From Tetrastigma voinierianum (Eukaryota > Streptophyta > Magnoliopsida > Vitales > Vitaceae): DNA of 64,000 nucleotides. Location of the stretch: assembly GCA_016808115.1 (NCBI GenBank), contig JAEQBH010004678.1, forward strand, positions 62,001 to 126,000, read 5' to 3'. Below the pieces are notes generated by a model. The model saw nothing but the letters and a program-made list of their open reading frames with translations. It was not told the origin of the DNA and did no database searches. How positions within the stretch are numbered: the first letter of the stretch is position 1; each line of letters starts with the position of its first letter. Shown here piece after piece: positions 1 to 11,422 of this stretch. The position numbers and the translations under genes are program-made.

Positions 1-50
1 GGTTCCGTCAAGCTTGTCTAAAGCATAAGATCCGGATTCGCCAACTCATG

Positions 51-1064
51 TTATGAGATATGGTCCTCCCAACAAGTTGGAACTTTCCTACCGTGTGGCT
101 CAAGATTTTCGAATACCTTTCTTAAGACTAAGTCTCCGGGTTGGAACATCCGTGGTTTCACCCGTTTGTTATAAGAATTTGCCAGGCGGCGTTGGTAGGA
201 CGCTATGCAGACTGTTGCCGACTCTCGCAGTTCATCGACCATGTTTAGGTCCTTGAGTACCAACTCTACATTTTCCTACTCGGGCACGTCGCTCCGGATG
301 GTAGGCATGCCAATTTCAGTAGGGATTACAGCTTCCATCTTGTAAGTAATTGCAAATGAGGATATACTGGTAGATCTGCAAGTAGTAGTTCTATAAGCCC
401 AAAATACCTCCGGAAGTTCATCCACCCATTTACCTTTAGTCGAGTCCAACCGCTTCGCAGCAAACAAATGTGGTTTTATCGATGCTTCGCTAAGCCACGC
501 TTCATGATACCGAGGAGTGGAGTACAAATTCTTTATTTTCAATAATTCCTAAGGTAGTCTCGATATACCCGACCGTTGAATCGGGGGACCGCTGCTAGGA
601 TACACCGACGGGGATTGCTTCAAACGACAAACGATATTTTTCCAGAAAAGGCTTGGGCTTCTACCCATTTACTGAAATAGTCAGTTGCCACCAATAAATA
701 TTTTCCGAAATCGGGCGGTAAGGCCGGCCCGACTATATCACCTCTATCAAAGGGCCAAGGACTCGAGATGGAAATCAAATCTTGCACTTGATTTCGTGAG
801 AGAGCTACCAGCCAAGTTACCACATTTTTTGCATAATTGGTAGCGCCATGGTCAACTAATAGTACCCCTGAAATGTGAGCTCAGCAGCGTAGTTCTCGTC
901 ACCGATGATTGCCATTCCCTATGCGCTCTTCGAATTGAACACATACCGCCCTCGTCGAGTGTCAAGACTTCAGATACGGTCGCCAGGATCGTTTTCAACA
1001 ATTGCCCGTCGATCAAGGAGAATCTAAATGACCGACTTGCATTCAAGGGCCTTATCCCTTTCAT
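51..1064 (-). pseudogene. TAT-1 integrase remnant
   Basis: Minus-strand fragments cover the whole integrase, in several frames. The N-terminal part is at 1064-852 (FSLIDGQLLK, the stretch before the zinc-binding domain). The start of the core is at 823-620 (WPFDRGDIVGPALPP, then LLVATDYFSKWVEA). The end of the core is at 542-276 (WVDELPEVFWAYRTT, ITYKMEAVIPTEIGMP). The C-terminal part is at 263-51 (RRLANSYNKRVKPRMFQPGD). Integrase joins element cDNA to host DNA; this copy cannot encode it because the frame is broken at least three times. Identification rests on conserved phrases and their order. Confidence 0.88.
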
Positions 1065-1186
1065 TAGAGTTCTCCCGCTTACGTAGTTGTACTACGGGTC
1101 CATCCACGAGGGATGATTTAACCACCTAAATTACTCGGGAGGTAATGATAGAGGAAAATCGATAAGATGGGCAAGAATATTTGCTT

Positions 1187-1537
1187 CTAAGCATCGAGAG
1201 AGGCGGCCACCGAGGCCAAGGCATTTTCTTTATCATTGCAGTCCCGGGGTACATGTTTTAGTTTCCAGATCGAAAAACTACCCAAACGTTGTTTTACCTG
1301 GGAGACATGTTTTTCCATTCGGGGGTCCTTGGATTCAAATTCTTCATTGACTTGCCCAACGACTAATTGAGAGTTACTCTGAATCAAAAGCTTATCGGCA
1401 GATACAACGGAAGCTAGTTCAATTTTGGATAAGAGGGCTTCATATTCCGATTCATTATTAGAGGCGTTGAAGTCTAACCGGATCGCTTGTTCAATCCTTC
1501 CTCGCCGTGTTCTCAACCAGACCACCCTCGCCTCCAA
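1187..1537 (-). pseudogene. TAT-1 RNase H remnant
   Basis: An open stretch of about 116 codons reads RLDFNASNNESEYEALLSKI, then ADKLLIQSNSQLVVGQVNEE, and ends HVPRDCNDKENALASVA. The first phrase holds the catalytic-type Glu of the NNxAEYEAL motif. The second (usually SDSQLVV) has Asn where the catalytic Asp normally sits, so activity would be lost even if translated. The same domain is recognisable in the TAT elements at 22.8-23.2 kb and 46.8-47.9 kb. Confidence 0.88.
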
Positions 1538-1841
1538 GCCATTGACGCCAGCTCACATTTCTGCGTCCACCAATTCAAGTTCTCTGGGTGTGTTTTAGAC
1601 CGGGATCTCAATATGAAGTCGCCTAACACCGCCTCTTTAATAGCCTCGTTTGTATCGATGCCATATCGCTTAATTCGACCGCCTGCCGTGCCATTCTATC
1701 GTAGAAGTTAGTTTATGGGTGCCGTGGCTCGAGAGGAAGGTCACATCACCACAATGGGATGTGCCCGAAAACTAGCGAGCTTCTGGGCCGCTATTCTGAG
1801 GGCTAAGGCTACTGCCAAGGCGACTATACCGAGTCTCAACG

Positions 1842-2700
1842 TCAATAGTGGATTTGCCGACGTGAAACACCAGCTTTCCGAATTTCTATCATTATTTTCT
1901 TCAATAAATGCACTGGTCGCACCTCTGAGACCGCCAAATATACAAAAAGTGTTTCACCAGTGTCCGGACTAGCAAGAATTGGTGGCTTTGCCAAGTATTG
2001 TTTGATGTGGGTGAAAGCCCGATCACACTCTTCATTCCATCCGACTCGGTTAGCTTCCTTGAGGGAGGAAAAAAAAGGCTTAAGGCGGTTTGTGGAACGT
2101 GAAATAAACCGCCCCAAGGCAGCCAACCGGCTGGTCAGCTATTGTATCCCCTTTCTGGAGCTAGGAGTCAGGGGATCTCAAAATAAACCGGAAGCAGGGC
2201 CGCCCATTCCTCTCTGAGTCATCATGAATCGGTCTGCACTCACCCCGAATGCACACTTTGTAGGGTTTAGTTTCATGCTATATGCTCTGAGGAGCTCAAA
2301 TGCCTGTTGCAGATGCATAGTGTGATTCGGGCCCTCCTTGGATTTCACTAACATATCGTCGATATACACTTTCATAGTTTTTAAGAGCAGTGGCCGAAAC
2401 ATTTTAGTTCCCAGTCTCTAATAGGTGGCACCGACATTCTTTAACCTGAATGGCATTACATTGTAACAAAAGAGTCCGTGGGGGGTGATAAAAGACTTTT
2501 CTACGTGCAGATGCATGAGGATCACATGGTATATCAGAAAAAGCATCGAAAGCGACAACATGCCATGCCCAAGATGATGCTTCAACCATCCTGACCCATA
2601 CGAGGGGCCGGAAGTCAGTCCCAGGGCACGGGTCATCGAGGTCCCGATAATCTACGATACCCTCCACTCGCCCCTCTTCTTAGACTACCACCACGTTGGC
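1842..2700 (-). pseudogene. TAT-1 reverse transcriptase remnant
   Basis: The fingers/palm part at about 2636-2418 reads HVEKSFITPHGLFCYNVMPF followed by RLKNVGATY. The catalytic box is at 2402-2178 (VYIDDMLVKSKEGPNH, LNPTKCAFGVSADRF). The thumb/connection part is at 2126-1842 (MAALGRFISRSTNRLKPFF, FTHIKQYLAKPPILASPD). The YIDD active-site box is intact in one frame, but frame changes separate the pieces. Reverse transcriptase copies element RNA into cDNA. Confidence 0.9.
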
Positions 2701-2955
2701 AAGCCATTTCCTGCATTTGACTCTCCGATGAACCCAACTGTAAGATTATTTACTTCGCTCGATGATTTGGTGGCTGCCTAGGTGGGAGTGCCTACCTCTA
2801 CCCGACAGCGATGAGACAACATTTAGCTTGTGAGAAGCACACATAGGATTGATTCCGCCATATCCTAATGGGTCCAGCGACGTCGGCTGCTTAGCTTGTA
2901 GTATTTGTCGCACTGCACCTCTCCTTTTGTAAGGAGGGAACTAATGTAGGTGTTC

Positions 2956-3393
2956 CTACCAAGCCCGCCAATGAGTATGGACTCCAAAGGATCTACTACC
3001 AACTCCGTCGGCCTTCCACAAATCCGAGTAGCGATTGTGATCGCTTATCAGGTTGAATTCTCGAGGGGCGAGCCGCCGAGGTTTCATCTTTTCGCTCCTA
3101 CACCGATAGTCGGTAACACCGACGGCAATAATCGCACCGAGGTCAACCTGTTTTGATGGAGTCAGATAATTGATAGTTTGGTGATAGATTGAGGGGATTA
3201 CTTTCATAGCATGTAACCAGGCCCGACCCAGGATAGCATTGTACGGTCCCAAGTCCTCAACCATTAAAAACAATACTTGCCGTGACACGGCCCTACTCGA
3301 CGGAAGAACAATATTGCCCACCGGGCCATTGTGGTAACTTATTAAACCCGCACAAAACTCGCCAACGTAATTAAGACTGCTGCTGGACTTCAT
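2956..3393 (-). pseudogene. TAT-1 aspartic protease region
   Basis: A 145-codon minus-strand frame contains GPYNAILGRAWLHAMKVIPS, the conserved C-terminal half of plant gypsy retropepsins (normally YNAILGRPWLH). It follows a beta-strand-rich stretch ending in LFLMVEDLG. The DTG/DSG catalytic triad expected upstream is not in the same frame, and I could not place it with confidence. The downstream part (RRLAPREFNLISDHNRY) is linker towards RT. Type and position fit gag-protease-RT order. Confidence 0.8.
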
Positions 3394-3399
3394 CCATTG

Positions 3400-4505
3400 A
3401 AGGCCGTAAGATGCAACAAACTGCCATACGCCAGATCAACAAGAACCTGGTATCGCCAAAATTCGTTGATTACACAAAGTAAGTACAAGTGCATCATAAT
3501 GAGGTGATGACCCTAGTCGGCTTATAGATGAAAGGATAGGGGTCATTAACCTCATCAATGGTTGTATACTTCCCGAGGTATCGACTTGTTTATCCGTGCT
3601 CCCGCAAGACTGAGGTAAAACATTCTTCTCTGCCGTTGATCGGGCATTGCCACACAATCACGGGCCTCCCACGGTCATGGGCGGGTCGAGGTTCGGGATG
3701 GGTGTTTAGCACCGCGAATTGCCCCGTCGGCACAAATAAGCCGGTTTCTGCGTCTGGCCTCGAATGTATCTTCTGAGGTGCCCAAATGTGATCAATTTTT
3801 CTATCGAAGAACTTCGCCGCAAATGGCATAGTTTCACGACCATGGTCCCCTGCGGGTAATCGCACTCAAGGCCGACACGTTATCCGGAGTTGCCTCATTG
3901 TGAGGGCCATTTAAAATCGTGTGGTGGTCCCTGACGAGGTGTGGAGCCGGCCATAAGGGATGTTCGTATGGTGAATTGGGAGGATCCTCTTTATTCACTG
4001 CTTTGAGTACTGATTTGTTCGCTCCCCTTCTCTGCTTCGTGGGTCCTCAGCGGGCTTCCTTATCGTTTCCGAGCAATTATCATCATTACTGGGTCCCATT
4101 TAACCCGCCCTGATATTATCCTCCAAAGGTGGGAATTACTCTATCTACCTGCCAATACAGTTCTTCCATTGTTGCGGGTGGATCCAGAGATAGAGACTGA
4201 AAGAAAGGGGTAGTAGGCCTGCTTCGAAGTTCTCAAGCAGACCGCGGTCCATGTCGTAGAAATATCAATTTGTTGGACGACTTGCCCAAATCTTCGAGTG
4301 AAGTCCCGGATAGATTCCTCTTCTCGCTTGAGAATGGCCTGGAGTGAGCTGATGTTTCCTTTCTGTCGGATCGAACATAAGTACTAGGAAATGAACGTTG
4401 TCCACAGATCGCTGAATGAGTTTATAGATCCTCTTGAGAGTTTGTGGAACCAGGGTAGAGCGGGTCCCTTCAGGCTGGCCGGGAATACCTTGCACATGAG
4501 ACCGT
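3400..4505 (-). pseudogene. TAT-1 gag remnant
   Basis: The minus strand at about 4500-4200 shows the capsid-core pattern of TAT gag: CKVFPASLKGP, a W-F-HKL-GSI-SF block, and a REEESIRDFTRRF block with a Gln-rich tail. These are spread over more than one frame. From about 4190 down to 3400 only scattered short frames remain and I recognise no zinc knuckle. Gag forms the virus-like particle. The N-terminal gag codons are missing because the Tekay 3' LTR begins at 4511. Confidence 0.75.
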
Positions 4506-4510
4506 CATTA

Positions 4511-6238
4511 TGTGACGCCCGAAACTCTGGGTCTCGCACCACTGGGCCAACCCGTTAAACCCGCGGTATCTCATATCACGGGACCCATACGTGAGTAAAA
4601 TGGCCACGCTTCGCCCGTACATCCATACTACCAAAAAAGAAGATTTTATACAAAAAGTTATTAATTTACAATTTGTTTGATTACAAATTATCCAAAACTA
4701 GGTTTTACCCGCATTTTTACAAAATACAACAAGGCCATATATAATATTTCTTTTCGTTTTTACACTTGAGATGCGTCCATCCTTAGGAACCAAGACTAAA
4801 TAATTTTTCCCTCGACAAGGTGAGCAACGCCCAGTAGTGGAATTTTCCTACATGGCTACTTCCCACCTGTTCAAGCCTCACACAGACTGCACAACATCTG
4901 GCAAACGACATGTCCTACTTCCTCAAATGTCTACATGTTACGGATGAGAATGACTCACCCTTCCCACACCTCGAGTCCTTCATCGACTCTCCTCACGCAT
5001 GCCTAAGGCAAGTGTGAAAACACTGCTTCAAACAAAAGGTTTTTTGTTCTTGGAAAACATAATATCAATTTCCGATAAAATCTCTATCGGACAACCTCTG
5101 GCGTGAATCACGACAACTTTCCGAAACAGCTTATGGGTCCTCCTCCGAGATGTCCTGACAACTCTAAGGCACTTTCGTAAAAATCTTCCCATCAAATTCA
5201 TTTGACAACCATGTTTTTCATGTCATGCACCCATACCTACTGTTCTAGGTTACCCCGGTGCACATGAAATGCAATATGTCATTTCACAATAATTCATGTT
5301 AATATATTAAGTATGCATATACCAACAGAATTTATACACAATCAACATGTTATTCACTTATAGTAATAACACCAAAATTAGCTCACATGGGCTAATAAAC
5401 AATCCGACAGTCCATCTCTGAGAGCTACCCAAAGAATCACACAAATAACACACAACAACACACAAGGTCACATGAACAGTTCAACCTCGGTCTCAAAAAG
5501 GTTCATGACCACACTAGGATTTTTCACCATCCCAATCTTTGAATCGAAACACAGCCCATTTAGATCCGTAACATCTCTATCCATCAAAATAAATTTCACC
5601 AAGGAACAAAACAAGTAGAAGAAAACCCTACCTCCCTGGAAGTTGCCAAAGTCCATTAATACCATAATCACGCTGTGAGCTCTTGCAAGTGGGGATCAAC
5701 TTCGCTTCTTGTCTCACACTCGACTTAATCGATCACTGGGAAATCTAGAGATAAGGTAGACACTCTCTAAAATCTCCTCTTTTCTCCCTCCTACTCTGGG
5801 CTTGCTATCCCCTCCTAAACTCGGGGTCAAGCATGTAAAGAGAATTATTCTTTCACACATGTCAACCCCTCATTAGTGGACTTGGATTTCACTTATCCTT
5901 TATCCATCTAACATAGATTTCCTTCCAATGACATGATGCCATGTGTCTCTCGTGGCCCCACACTTGAGCTCATAAGCCACTAGTTTCCGATTTGACATCG
6001 TAGGTTCATTCTCGAGCTACTCAAAATGCGCCAACTGTCTCGTACTACTCTAGGTGCCTTAAAAAACGTGAAATTCCGATTATCTCGGAATTTAACGAAA
6101 TTTGACGTGGTAGTTAGATTTCGCGAGACGATTCCAACGGTGAAGTCCGTTTCGTTATCCGAGATCTAGAAAAATTCTGGATTTTGATCGAAATTACCAT
6201 TTTACCATTTCTAAAAATTATAAGTTTTCGGTTTTACA
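4511..6238 (-). repeat. 3' LTR of the Tekay element
   Basis: In minus orientation the LTR starts TGTAAAACCG at 6238 and ends GGGCGTCACA at 4511, giving TG...CA termini and 1728 bp. A purine-rich tract lies just before its start. Its first 250 bases are recognisably similar to the start of the plus-strand LTR at 9499: both share a block around ATCTCGGAT, then TTGGAATCG, then CTACCACGTC. This points to related families. No coding frame in it is meaningful. Confidence 0.85.
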
Positions 6239-6253
6239 TTCTTCCCCTGTAGT
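6239..6253 (-). other. Polypurine tract of the Tekay element
   Basis: Read on the minus strand, CTACAGGGGAAGAA immediately precedes TGTAAAACCG. This is the expected primer site for plus-strand DNA synthesis, directly before a 3' LTR, and it fixes the LTR start. Confidence 0.8.
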
Positions 6254-6299
6254 TAATTTCGTCCCTAAATTCTACACACTGCATCAACTCACATGCATA

Positions 6300-7530
6300 T
6301 GCAACGGTACTATTTCATGAATGTAACCAATATTTAATTTAAAAACGACCAACCGCGACTTTATCCCAAACAAGAAGGGATAGGTGGCCCGTGATCGTGT
6401 CCTCGCTCCCACGTCGCCTTCCTCCACCCATGGTGCCACAACACCTTCACTAACCTCACGCCAAGGCCGCAGCACCCGATCCCATTATCCATGATGCACA
6501 CCGGTCCCTCCTCGAAGGTCCCCAGGGATCATTTGGCAACCCCACCCTCCTCAATCCACTACATGAGCCGGATCTAGAGTGCATTCGGGAGAAGGAGACG
6601 TGGAATACCTCATGACACCGACATACCGGGCGGAAGCCAACCGGCACGCTATAGTGCCCACCCTCTCGAGTATCTCGAAGGGCCCAATAAACCTTGGTGA
6701 TAGCTTCCTTCGCTTGCCAAACCTGACCACTCCTCTCTTAGGCATCACCTTCAAGAAGACATGATCGCCAACCTCAAACTTTAGGGGTCGACGTCGTATG
6801 TCAACTTAACTCTTCTATCGGGCCAGCCATGGTAAATATCGCCGTATCGCCTCACCTTCGGCGTGTCTCTAATCGTGCCGTGACCGCGATGGTTCTCTCC
6901 ACCTCGGTCCAGAAAATAGGTGATCGACATGGCCTCCCATACAACACCTCATAGGGTGGCATCTATATACTCCCCTAGTAACTGTTGTTATAGGCGAATT
7001 CCACTAAGGGCAAGTGCTCTTCCCAACTACCCTTATGATCCAGGACGCATGCTCGCAGCATGTCCTTTAACACCTGTATGATTCTCTCCGACTGACCATC
7101 TATCTGTGGGTGGAAGGTTGTTCTCATGGTCAACCGTGTCCCCATAGCCTTTTGGAAACTCTTCCAAAAGTGTCCTGTAAACCTCGGGTCTTTGTCCGAC
7201 ACTAAGGATATTGGCACTCCATGTAGACGGACGATCTCTCATATATACAACCGGCAAAATATCTCTAGTGTGAAGGTCATCCGCATGGCTAGGAAATGTG
7301 CCGACTTCGTGAGCCGGTCTACTATCACCCATACCGCATCATGTCTCTGCGGTGTCCGTGGAAAGTGGGTCACAAAGTCCATCATGACATGCTCCCACTT
7401 CCACTCAGCTACCTCCAATGGCTGGAGTAGCCCTGCTGGCTTCTGATGCTCAGCCTTAATCTACTGACACGTGAGACATCGTTGAACAAAGTCCCCTATG
7501 TGTCTCTTCATCCCGTCCAAAGAGTATTAT
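6300..7530 (-). pseudogene. Tekay integrase with chromodomain-like C-terminus
   Basis: From the N-terminal side: an HHCC-zone stretch near 7500-7450 (HIGDFVQRCLTCQ, with a stop right after), a core start at about 7390-7270 (MMDFVTHFPRTPQ, DAVWVIVDRLTKSAHF), and core motifs at 7217-6975 (LVSDKDPRFTGHFWKSF, DGQSERIIQVLKDMLR, LPLVEFAYNNSY). The catalytic-type Asp and Glu are therefore visible. At 6754-6551 comes the GKLSPRFIGPFEILERVG-type block (one residue differs). At about 6440-6390 the phrase VRLVKVLWHHGWRKATWE matches the chromodomain core, thought to direct insertion into heterochromatin. Frames change several times, so it is not functional. Confidence 0.88.
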
Positions 7531-7934
7531 CGACGAAGATCCCTGACATCTTCAGGCGCATCGCAAATCTGTGATAGCAGAAACTCCCCGAGGATCTCCT
7601 CCTCATTTCTATCAACTGGGAACCACCACCAAGTCTCCTAAACCGAAGACTACCATTCGCGTGGATGGCCCGTACTACTACCTATACCCTACTGCACCCA
7701 TTCCTAATGGACACTATCTCTCGTGATCCCGTCCCCGAAACTCAATCACTCGCTAAGAGGGATGCTGTGTAGCTACCGGACTCTAACATACCGCGCTGCT
7801 GTTTGCATCAGTACTCGAATCGTCCTACGCCGAAAGCATCCGCCACTCGTGAAACTATACCGGCCAATGCCCTTAACTTTCGACCAGTATCACCACTCAC
7901 ATTTGCCTTACCAGGATAGTAATGCAAAGTGAAG

Positions 7935-8700
7935 TCATAATCCTAGAAACTCCATCCACCTACGTTGCCTCATATTGAGGTCTCGCTGCATGAAGATATA
8001 CTTTAGAATTTTATGGTCTGAGTACATCTTGAACTGCTCGCCATATAAGTAGTGGCGCCAAATCTTCAAGGCAAAGACTATGGCCACCAACCCCGTGTCG
8101 TGTGTAGGGTAATTTTGCTCATGATTCTTCAACCGATAAACCCATGGTTACTACTCCTTCCCGACTACATCAAAACACATTACCTGCACTAAGAATCATT
8201 GTTTGGTTAAAATGTAGCATATGGTCGCATTCCGGCTCACTGGAGACATCATATAGAAAATGATCGTACAACGGCTTCACAGGGGGCTCATACCTTAGGA
8301 TACGCGGGCCTGGGGGTGAGAAACAATGACATCCTATACCTGACAAGGAAAAGAAACCAAAGGTAGGTGGAGACCACCAACAGAGTGACGACCGGTGAAC
8401 CGAAGAGCCATGCCTCGGGCCAGATGGGCATATATTCGAGGGCCAGTTCCGAATGGTGTCTATCTCTGTTGGTCTCTCTTTGTACCCGACGGCGTGCACC
8501 ACTGACGGATCAACTAGGATCGCAAGAGGGGCCTTTTCGATTTAGCCGCGTTGTTCTAGGGTGGATGCGGCAAGGAGGGAGAGTCACCGAGATAATTCAT
8601 CATCTTCTGGGATCACTTTCCCATGAGGATGTTCTTACCCTTATTTCATCGAGCTGGGTAAAGGGACAAATAGCCCTTTCGAGTTATCACCCCTAAGTAC
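7935..8700 (-). pseudogene. Tekay RNase H and damaged RT end
   Basis: The minus strand 8132-7935 gives HEQNYPTHDTGLVAIVFALK, then IWRHYLYGEQFKMYSDHK, then LKYIFMQRDLNMRQRRW, the hallmark RNase H of Del/Tekay elements. Just upstream a frame-shifted VLM-SGR stretch fits the CVLMQ box. Above about 8200 similarity falls to fragments such as TEIDTIRNWPS, and no YVDD box is seen. The RT has decayed or been rearranged. Confidence 0.82.
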
Positions 8701-9498
8701 TCAGACTCCGGTTTGTAGGGCGCCATTCTCCTACTGCAGGCGGCCCGCGACTGCACCGCCATCGTCCGCCTATTCCTCCGCCACCCATCTCGCACCAATG
8801 AGAAACTAATCCTCTTATAGGCTAGTTCGCTGGATTGCTAAACATGGCAATAAACTCCGACGGTTCGATGGAATGATCGGGAATTACCAAAGCTTCGGGA
8901 AATAGGAGATCACTTAGATTGTGGTCTCCTGAACTTTATGAGTCATTAGATCGTGGGAGTATCAACCAACTAGCAAAAACCTGCAAAACAAACAAGAAAA
9001 TAGTTGTGGGGTGTGCCCGCCGCCCCTCTAATGCTTAAGTTAGATTTTTCAGCTTGGACTATTCAAATGCTCTCTCCATTTTTTTGGATCTTGAATCTCA
9101 TACCTTTTTCTTCTATGATTTCTTGGTTTTATTCCCAAGGAAGGCGGTCCTCTTTTCATGGAAAGTAGATGATCCCCTTTCTAAACGGAAGGGGAAGGTA
9201 GCGCATTTCTTATGCGTTATGATCCATTCTTCCTTTTAAGTGGCCCAGTCATCCGTGTTTTCTGCCCCAAGGAATTTTCGACTACCCTCAGGGTAGTTAT
9301 GAGCATGACTTATTTTTGTTCAAGTTTGGAGAGGTCACCTGAATGCCTTTTTAAAGGGGTTACCCGGGCAAGAGGGGCAGTGCCCAAGCGATATATCCCT
9401 TCACGGAGGGGGATTTACATTTGGGCTTGGCTAGTAGAGGAAAACGGCTGGGCCCATAGATTTGGTCATTATCCTGCGGTCCTTAGTTGGTCGGCCTT
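8700..9498. other. Unassigned stretch, possibly LTR/leader remnant of TAT-1
   Basis: No coding domain is recognised. The part from about 8960 on contains an A-rich block, then a C-rich block (GTGCCCGCCGCCCCTC) and short TATA-like and pyrimidine runs that resemble a gypsy LTR read in reverse. Its place between the truncated Tekay element and the next LTR would suit the missing 5' end of TAT-1. No second LTR copy is available to prove this. Confidence 0.3.
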
Positions 9499-11422
9499 GT
9501 CAGGAAAACCCGAGAAATCCAATTTTTCAAAAAGTGGCAAAATCAGAATTTCTGGGTGAAAATTCGAAAATTTTCTAAATCTCGGATGATGAAACTGACC
9601 ACCTTTGGAATCGCCCGAACCAGCTACCACGTCGAATTTCTTCGACTCGAGACGGGCCGGAATTTGCACGCTTTTCTCAGAAACGATGGTCTATCAACAC
9701 TTGCATTCTTGTAGTGGCACATAGTGTGCCACGTGTCAAGCTCCGGGCTCAACTCAACTTTAGCTCAAGGTGGGACCCACGTTGGACACATGGCATGATG
9801 CCATTGGGTGAAAAATCAAAATAGTGACAAAGAGGGACATGTTGGAATTCATGGGAAAATAATAAATGAGAATAAGACAAACTGGGAATAGTTGTCGTCT
9901 CAAACAAAAAGGGAACCAAAACGTGAATGAGGGAGAAAAGATGCAGAAAGTTAGGTTTTTGAGATTTTGATATTTTTAGAGAGAGAGAGAGCACCTTCTC
10001 TCTAGATTTCCGACTAATCTGACCGTCGGATTCCTTCGAGCCAAGAAGGAAAGTTGTTCTACGCGGAGAGGGCAACGCGTGGGCTCCGGTTTTAAGGAGT
10101 TTCGACAAACTCCGTGAGGTAGGGGTTTCATCCTACTTGTTTTATTCTTGGTTTAAGTGCTTTGTTGATGTTTGTGTTGGATTGAGGCCGTGAGTGGCCG
10201 TTTGATCGGTCCCAAATCTTGGAACCGAAATGTTGAAAATTTTTTAGACCCATTTCCAGGCGCCAGTAGCAGCTTTTAGGGACTGTTTTGGGTGTTGTGT
10301 GACAATTTATTAAATAAATCGGTTTATGAGTAGAGAGGTTTGAAATGGTTTCAAAAAAGGGAGCTGAGAGTTAGCATCGTCACGGATAAACATATGTTGC
10401 TGGACCTGCAATACCTAAGCCAGTGAACGGAATCAAAATCGCATAAGGTTGTGGTGCTTGAATTGTTGAAATGAATGGCGGTATGTGTGAAATAGATAGG
10501 TTAAGATATTTTAATGTGTTAATAATGACACAATTATATGGAACAAAATTGTGTTGTGTCAATGGAGATGATATTGTAAAATTGCCCATGAGCTAAATCA
10601 AGTGATGGTCGATGTGTTGAATTACATGTGTGTAATTGTAGTCGATTAAGAATATGCATATTGACATATTATATAAATGGTTTTGAAAATGCACATAATG
10701 CATTTTCATATGCACTAGGTAACCTGAGTTGAAGTATGCATGACATGGTTTTTTTTGTAAAAACAACTGACATATTGCAAAAAGAATTTCGCCAGATGAT
10801 ATTCCGAGAATCGGGCCGAAGACGGGCCAATGTGATCATATCGGATGAGGACCATGATCAAGCTTCGAAAGCTCACCAACCACGCCAGGTCCAATATTTT
10901 TACCGAATACGGGTAGTATATGTTTAAGAAATACAACATTTGTTTTGAAAATGATTATTTTTCATACATGGCTTAGTGTGAGTAGTCAGAGGCACTCAGA
11001 CATGAGGTGACTGCGTATCCGCAGATCATGATACTGCAGTGTGTGTTTATTTTGGAGCATCGTATACGCACTTAAAGTGGGAGAGTAACCCATTTAGTGG
11101 TGATTCCACCATCGTTATATCACCCCGTCGGTGTGAACATACTTTCGCACAGTAGCCACAGAGGAGACAAACATTTAGAGGTCGATTTTGAAGAAGCCGG
11201 CTCAGGGTTTTACTATGGTTTTCGATATAACATGTACAGAATTATAGATTTTAATATATGTTATAAAGGTAATCAATTACGAATTATCGAGATAATTGAA
11301 ATATAGTCATAAAAGGTTTATTTTTATGAGTATTGGTTTATGAGCCCAAGAGGCATTTACTATACGAGTCTCATGATACGACATATATTTTCCACCGTCG
11401 ACGGTAGTCAACGGTTCTGACA
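9499..11422 (+). repeat. Tekay-type LTR, plus strand, right edge approximate
   Basis: It starts TGTCAGGAAAACCCGAG and its first 200 bases parallel the minus-strand LTR that starts at 6238. A GA-rich stretch (9980-10000) is followed by a U5-like region with CCGTCGGATTCC and AAGGAGTTTCG. The inner part holds a TCATACATGGC...GTGAGTAG...GGCACTCAGAC block. A CA end is plausible at 11422 (TTCTGACACA), but no target duplication was matched there. No coding domain lies on either side, so it is a solo LTR or a fragment. Confidence 0.6.

Larger units (their letters stand above)
1..4510 (-). mobile_element. Degenerate Ty3/gypsy TAT-type element (TAT-1), 3' end outside the window
   Basis: Read on the minus strand, the recognisable domains run gag (about 4500-4190), protease (3393-2956), reverse transcriptase (about 2700-1842), RNase H (1537-1187) and integrase (1064-51). 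This is Ty3/gypsy order, with integrase last. Phrases such as YNAILGRAWLHAMK in protease, YIDDMLVKS in RT and AYRTTTCRSTSISSF in integrase are typical of the TAT/Athila branch. Every domain has stops or frameshifts. The upstream end is cut by a Tekay element whose LTR starts at 4511, within the gag codons. The 3' region and 3' LTR would lie left of position 1. Superfamily is certain; the TAT lineage is inferred. Confidence 0.9.
4511..8700 (-). mobile_element. Tekay/Del-type chromovirus, 5' end missing
   Basis: On the minus strand the order is RT and RNase H (about 8700-7935), integrase (about 7530-6560), a chromodomain-like tail (6560-6300), a polypurine tract (6253-6239) and a 3' LTR (6238-4511). 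That order, and a tail joined to integrase, define plant chromoviruses. No gag or protease is recognised, and no second LTR copy follows above 8.7 kb, so the element is 5'-truncated. The 5 bp outside the 3' LTR are CATTA (4506-4510); the partner duplication was not found. It inserted into TAT-1 gag. Confidence 0.88.
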
